A DNA stretch of 7,167 nucleotides, taken from the NCBI GenBank assembly GCA_910585505.1, contig CAJUFF010000103.1, positions 1 through 7,167 on the forward strand, written 5' to 3'. The translations under genes were made by a program, and so were the position numbers. Positions 5,625 to 7,167 of the stretch are shown here, piece by piece. The stretch is from an uncultured Ruminiclostridium sp. (GTDB lineage Bacteria; Bacillota; Clostridia; Oscillospirales; Ruminococcaceae). The notes under the pieces are model-generated. The model did no database searches. It saw only the letters and a list, made by a program, of their open reading frames with translations, and had not been told where the DNA came from. Numbering within the stretch: position 1 is the first letter of the stretch; every line of letters begins with the position of its first letter.

Positions 5625-5873
5625 TAACCATTTTGCCAATACTGTCCAAACAATCTTGAATCCTATAACGAGAATCGCCAAGCCCAATATGCAGTAAAGA
5701 GCGTATGAGATAGAAGCTTGTCCTTCGGTAACGGTATTAAGGGTATCGGATATATCGGACTGATTTTCTATTATGGTGTCGAGTTTGTCCATAAGCTCGG
5801 ATTGAAAATCAGTTCCGGGGATTTCATCGGAAAATTGCTCGAGCATCTCGGAGATAATCTCTTCACTTTCCAT
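5610..5873 (-). CDS. Acidic single-span membrane protein, putative minor coat protein
   Basis: This 87-aa protein has no signal peptide. Residues 1-50 are strongly acidic and helix-forming (MESEEIISEMLEQFSDE at the start), residues about 56-79 are one membrane span (SYALYCILGLAILVIGFKIV), and the end carries K73, K81 and W82. This acidic - hydrophobic - basic plan is that of filamentous phage virion proteins, and signal-less insertion is known for the Pf3 coat. It lies between the ssDNA-binding gene and the major coat, where Ff phages encode tip proteins pVII and pIX. Its ATG directly abuts the TAA of the preceding gene (TAAATG), with AAGGG 7 nt upstream, so translation is coupled. A tip protein is the best guess; a second coat protein or membrane regulator is possible. 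Confidence 0.72.
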   Translation of the reverse strand: MESEEIISEMLEQFSDEIPGTDFQSELMDKLDTIIENQSDISDTLNTVTEGQASISYALYCILGLAILVIGFKIVWTVLAKWLFGGV

Positions 5874-6215
5874 TTATGCGCCCTTCTTTTCGGCGGCAGG
5901 TTCGGCAGGCGAATCAAGGGGATATATTTTATCAAGCTTGCCATTCTGATTGTATGAAAATTCATAATCACAGCCGACCATTGATTCCAAATCGTCAGAA
6001 GTAACCAAGCAGCCGAAAATACGCCTGATTCTGTCCGGTTCATTTTTTATTTTTTCGCTAATAACGGAAGAACCAAAACCGTAATTTTGCCCCTCTTCAT
6101 AGTCGTTATTATATGAACAATGAAGGTGTAAGTTGTTGAAAGCAATTGATTTCTTTTTTCCTTCGGGGGTAAATTTGCCGCTTTTTAGCTCAAAACCTAA
6201 AATTGTAACTTTCAT
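5874..6215 (-). CDS. Probable phage ssDNA-binding protein (pV-like role)
   Basis: This 113-aa soluble protein is expected to coat the single strands made by rolling-circle replication and deliver them to the assembly site. It is short, mostly beta-strand-like (MKVTILGFELKSGKFTPEGK; IAFNNLHLHC at 25-33; YGFGSSVISEKIK at 45-57; VGCDYEFSYNQNGKLDKIYPL at 80-100) with a Pro/Ala/Glu tail, the size and composition of small OB-fold-like phage DNA-binding proteins. Position just before the virion genes matches gene V of Ff. The ATG at 6215 has GAAAGGA 8 nt upstream, inside a degenerate third copy of the leader element found before the two preceding genes. Family membership is inferred from size, position and strand pattern, not from a signature motif. 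Confidence 0.65.
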   Translation of the reverse strand: MKVTILGFELKSGKFTPEGKKKSIAFNNLHLHCSYNNDYEEGQNYGFGSSVISEKIKNEPDRIRRIFGCLVTSDDLESMVGCDYEFSYNQNGKLDKIYPLDSPAEPAAEKKGA

Positions 6216-6222
6216 TTTTTCA

Positions 6223-6265
6223 TTCCTTTCCGCCCTTATTTTTTAGGGTTCGGGCACTTCCCTTT
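6223..6265 (-). repeat. Degenerate third copy of the leader element
   Basis: This stretch keeps the order of elements of the two 51-bp copies at 6524-6574 and 6831-6881: GTGCCCG, a C-rich part (shortened by about 8 nt), an A-rich part, AAGGGC and GAAAGGA, then the ATG of the ssDNA-binding gene. The GCCC/GGGC pairing around the A-rich loop is kept. It may be an older copy of the same regulatory leader. Confidence 0.5.
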
Positions 6266-6278
6266 TGTTTTTATGTTA

Positions 6279-6320
6279 AACCGCTTTTGCGGTTGGGTGC
6301 GGGCTTTGAGATAACCCGCA
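6279..6320 (-). other. Tandem hairpins after the 62-aa gene
   Basis: Two small inverted repeats lie side by side in the gap between the 62-aa gene and the ssDNA-binding gene: TGCGGG/CCCGCA (6298-6303 with 6315-6320, 11-nt loop) and AACCGC/GCGGTT (6279-6284 with 6289-6294, 4-nt loop). The second is followed leftward only by TTT, so a strong terminator is unlikely. They could protect the downstream mRNA end or act in ssDNA form. Confidence 0.5.
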
Positions 6321-6330
6321 AGAAACTTTT

Positions 6331-6519
6331 TTAATAGAGGTAATCGTCTTCGGTTTCGAAGATGTCTATCTGTCCGGAAAGATCGCAGAAGGATTGGAGC
6401 ATTGCTTCAAATTCTTGATCTATTTCAATTAATTCTCGTTCCCTTTCCTCAAGTTCCATCTCGGCATTTGCGATCCGAGCCGATTCAAGGTCAATTAAAT
6501 CCTCAAGCATAAAATTCAT
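6331..6519 (-). CDS. Small acidic coiled-coil protein, unknown function
   Basis: This 62-aa protein is not recognised. It is almost wholly helical and very acidic: residues 5-45 are dense in Glu, Leu and Ile (LEDLIDLESARIANAEMELE, then ERERELIEIDQEFEAMLQ), suggesting a coiled-coil dimer, and it ends ETEDDYLY. No membrane span or signal is seen. It is the second gene of the leftward operon, preceded by a near-identical copy of the leader element found before the first gene, with GAAAGGA 7 nt upstream of the ATG at 6519. Such acidic early proteins can mimic DNA or bind host regulators, but that is speculation. Confidence 0.68.
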   Translation of the reverse strand: MNFMLEDLIDLESARIANAEMELEERERELIEIDQEFEAMLQSFCDLSGQIDIFETEDDYLY

Positions 6520-6523
6520 TTTA

Positions 6524-6574
6524 TTTTCCTTTCTGCCCTTTTTATTTGGTAGCGGAGGGCGGGCACGGCTCCTT
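6524..6574 (-). repeat. Leader element copy B (before the 62-aa gene)
   Basis: This 51-bp element matches 6831-6881 at 48 of 51 positions. It starts at the stop codon of the 84-aa gene and ends with the ribosome site of the 62-aa gene. On the coding strand it holds GGAGCC, TGCCCGCCCTCCGC, an A-rich stretch and GGGCAGAAAGGA. TGCCC can pair with GGGCA, putting a stem directly before the Shine-Dalgarno. Confidence 0.9.
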
Positions 6575-6827
6575 AATCGTTATACTTTTTATCAAGTTCC
6601 CTTAACTCTTGATTGAAAAAATATCCAAGCATTTCAAGTGTAGGTATGCAGCTTTTATAACATTTAGGGGCGTTCTGGGCGTTTGGGTGTTCTGAATGCG
6701 TTTCTAAGTAATTATCAATAGCATAAATCAACGATAATATTTCTGCTCTAAATAATTCCACGTGTATGCTTTTTTGTTTGTTTTTTTCTTCCCATTCGGC
6801 TATTCTTTCTTCTACTGTTTTTTCCAT
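6573..6827 (-). CDS. First gene of the leftward operon, unknown function
   Basis: This 84-aa soluble protein is not recognised. It opens with a charged helical segment (MEKTVEERIAEWEEKNKQKS), continues with a helix at about 23-42 (VELFRAEILSLIYAIDNYLE), has a His/Asn/Pro-containing loop with two cysteines (C56, C60; PKCYKSC), and ends in another helix (LGYFFNQELRELDKKYND). There is no signal peptide or membrane span. It is the first gene after the repressor-controlled promoter, so it is expressed earliest when repression is lifted. GAAAGGA lies 6 nt before the ATG at 6827. A regulatory or anti-host role would fit its place, but nothing in the sequence demonstrates it. Confidence 0.72.
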   Translation of the reverse strand: MEKTVEERIAEWEEKNKQKSIHVELFRAEILSLIYAIDNYLETHSEHPNAQNAPKCYKSCIPTLEMLGYFFNQELRELDKKYND

Positions 6828-6830
6828 TGC

Positions 6831-6881
6831 TTTTCCTTTCTGCCCTTGTTTTTTGGTAGCGGAGGGCGGGCATGGCTCCTT
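6831..6881 (-). repeat. Leader element copy A (before the 84-aa gene)
   Basis: This is the first copy of the 51-bp element, lying between the predicted leftward start near 6898 and the ATG at 6827. It differs from copy B at three positions, all silent for the TGCCC/GGGCA pairing. Both copies also contain an ATG or GTG followed by PALRYQ codons after GGAGCC. The spacing of 2 nt is too short for a normal start, so a leader peptide is unlikely. Confidence 0.9.
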
Positions 6882-6900
6882 TTAGCCATATGTGGCTAAA
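6881..6900. promoter_or_regulatory. Repressor operator O1
   Basis: TTTAGCCA-TATG-TGGCTAAA is an inverted repeat with perfect 8-bp arms. It covers the predicted start site of the leftward operon. With O2 and O3 it is the probable binding site of the XRE repressor encoded at 6994. Confidence 0.85.
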
Positions 6901-6904
6901 TAAT

Positions 6905-6933
6905 ATTATAAGCCATCTGTGGCTAAAATGCAA
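6905..6933 (-). promoter_or_regulatory. Main leftward promoter of the phage operon
   Basis: TTGCAT (6933-6928), a 17-bp spacer and TATAAT (6910-6905) form a good sigma-A-type promoter with a predicted start near 6898. Operator O2 fills the spacer and O1 covers the start, so bound repressor should block RNA polymerase directly. All leftward genes can be read from here. Confidence 0.82.
6908..6927. promoter_or_regulatory. Repressor operator O2
   Basis: ATAAGCCA-TCTG-TGGCTAAA keeps the AGCCA-N4-TGGCT core of O1 with two changes in the outer left arm. It occupies the spacer of the leftward promoter. Its centre is 27 bp from O1. Confidence 0.8.
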
Positions 6934-6939
6934 GCATAA

Positions 6940-6959
6940 TTTAGCCATATATGATATAA
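6940..6959. promoter_or_regulatory. Repressor operator O3 (degenerate)
   Basis: TTTAGCCA-TATA-TGATATAA has one perfect half-site and one degraded half. It overlaps the -10 of the rightward repressor promoter, so a weaker binding site here would give negative autoregulation. Its centre is 32 bp from O2. Confidence 0.65.
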
Positions 6960-6960
6960 T
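6952..6960 (+). promoter_or_regulatory. Rightward repressor promoter, extended -10
   Basis: TGATATAAT is a full extended -10 (TGN plus TATAAT). The -35 region at 17 bp (AAGCAT) is poor, which extended -10 promoters tolerate. The predicted start near 6967 gives a leader of about 27 nt containing the GGGGTG ribosome site. Confidence 0.65.
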
Positions 6961-6993
6961 TGTATGAGTAAACATAAAAAGGGGTGAAAAATT

Positions 6994-7167
6994 GTGGCAT
7001 ATTACCAAAGACTAAGAGATTTAAGAGAAGATAGCGACCTTACACAATCAGATGTGGCTAAAATACTAAATACATCTTATCAATATTACAGTAAATACGA
7101 AGCTGGATTAAGACCTATATCATTTGAAAGAGTTATAGAACTTGCGAAGTTTTATAATGTTTCAATA
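6994..7167 (+). CDS. XRE-family helix-turn-helix repressor (partial, cut by window end)
   Basis: Fifty-eight codons are visible and the gene runs off the right edge. It starts MAYYQRLRDLREDSDLTQSD and residues 16-41 form a Cro/CI-type helix-turn-helix (LTQSDVAKILNTSYQYYSKYEAG), with the recognition helix at about 27-35. The following ERVIELAKFYNVSI is the standard end of the HTH_3 domain. The start is GTG at 6994, with GGGGTG 7 nt upstream. It is the only gene reading rightward and faces the operon across three matching operators, so it should be the phage immunity repressor, repressing the leftward promoter and, through O3, itself. Such proteins are often 65-110 aa; the missing part is probably small. 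Confidence 0.9.
   Translation, partial: MAYYQRLRDLREDSDLTQSDVAKILNTSYQYYSKYEAGLRPISFERVIELAKFYNVSI

Noticed and set aside
5771..6043. Leftward 90-codon open frame across the ssDNA-binding and 87-aa genes
   Set aside because: It is out of frame with both and lacks a ribosome site; the two real genes join perfectly by TAAATG.
6279..6294. Strong intrinsic terminator after the 62-aa gene
   Set aside because: The AACCGC/GCGGTT stem is short and followed by only three T residues, and the ssDNA-binding gene downstream has no obvious promoter of its own.
6748..7008. Leftward 86-codon open frame across the promoter region
   Set aside because: It runs through the operators and promoters and overlaps the 84-aa gene in another frame; the PALRYQ start has poor spacing.
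1..7167. CRISPR array, tRNA or insertion sequence
   Set aside because: No regularly spaced repeats, no tRNA-like cloverleaf, and no transposase motifs or terminal repeats were seen on either strand.

Overview
The window looks like a nearly complete genome of a filamentous phage (inovirus) of a Gram-positive, low-GC, Clostridia-like host. The evidence is a Zot-type ATPase, a Rep_trans-family rolling-circle initiator, a small signal-peptide-bearing major coat protein, a long adsorption protein with a single C-terminal membrane anchor, and a pVI-like membrane protein, all on one strand in the order coat - adsorption - pVI - Zot known from Ff phages. AT-rich sequence, strong GAAAGGA or AGGAGG ribosome sites, a lipobox peptide and the absence of any secretin (pIV) gene point to a single-membrane host. 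I see no integrase, transposase or clear host gene.

Layout from right to left. An XRE-type repressor reads rightward from 6994 and is cut by the window end. Between it and the leftward operon (about 6828-6993) lie divergent promoters and three copies of a TTTAGCCA-N4-TGGCTAAA operator. The leftward operon then runs through two small unrecognised genes (84 and 62 aa), a probable ssDNA-binding protein (113 aa), an 87-aa single-span acidic membrane protein, the major coat protein (101 aa), a terminator-like hairpin, a 47-aa lipoprotein, the 673-aa adsorption protein, a 110-aa pVI-like protein, the Zot/pI ATPase (290 aa), a 42-aa membrane peptide, an origin-like hairpin, the Rep protein (344 aa, TTG start), and an 82-aa cysteine-rich protein overlapping the end of rep. 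The 47-aa and 42-aa genes are easily missed because of their size. Positions 1-122 hold no gene but carry a good rightward promoter and a perfect 13-bp hairpin. This is where Ff phages keep their packaging signal and complementary-strand origin.

How it would work: Rep nicks the hairpin near 1454-1491 and drives rolling-circle replication. The ssDNA-binding protein coats the product. Coat, adsorption and pVI-like proteins sit in the cytoplasmic membrane, and Zot powers assembly and export of the filament. The repressor silences the leftward operon and probably itself. A 51-bp leader element repeated before the first two genes, with a degenerate third copy before the ssDNA-binding gene, suggests an extra layer of post-transcriptional control. 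All function calls come from reading the sequence; no searches were run.
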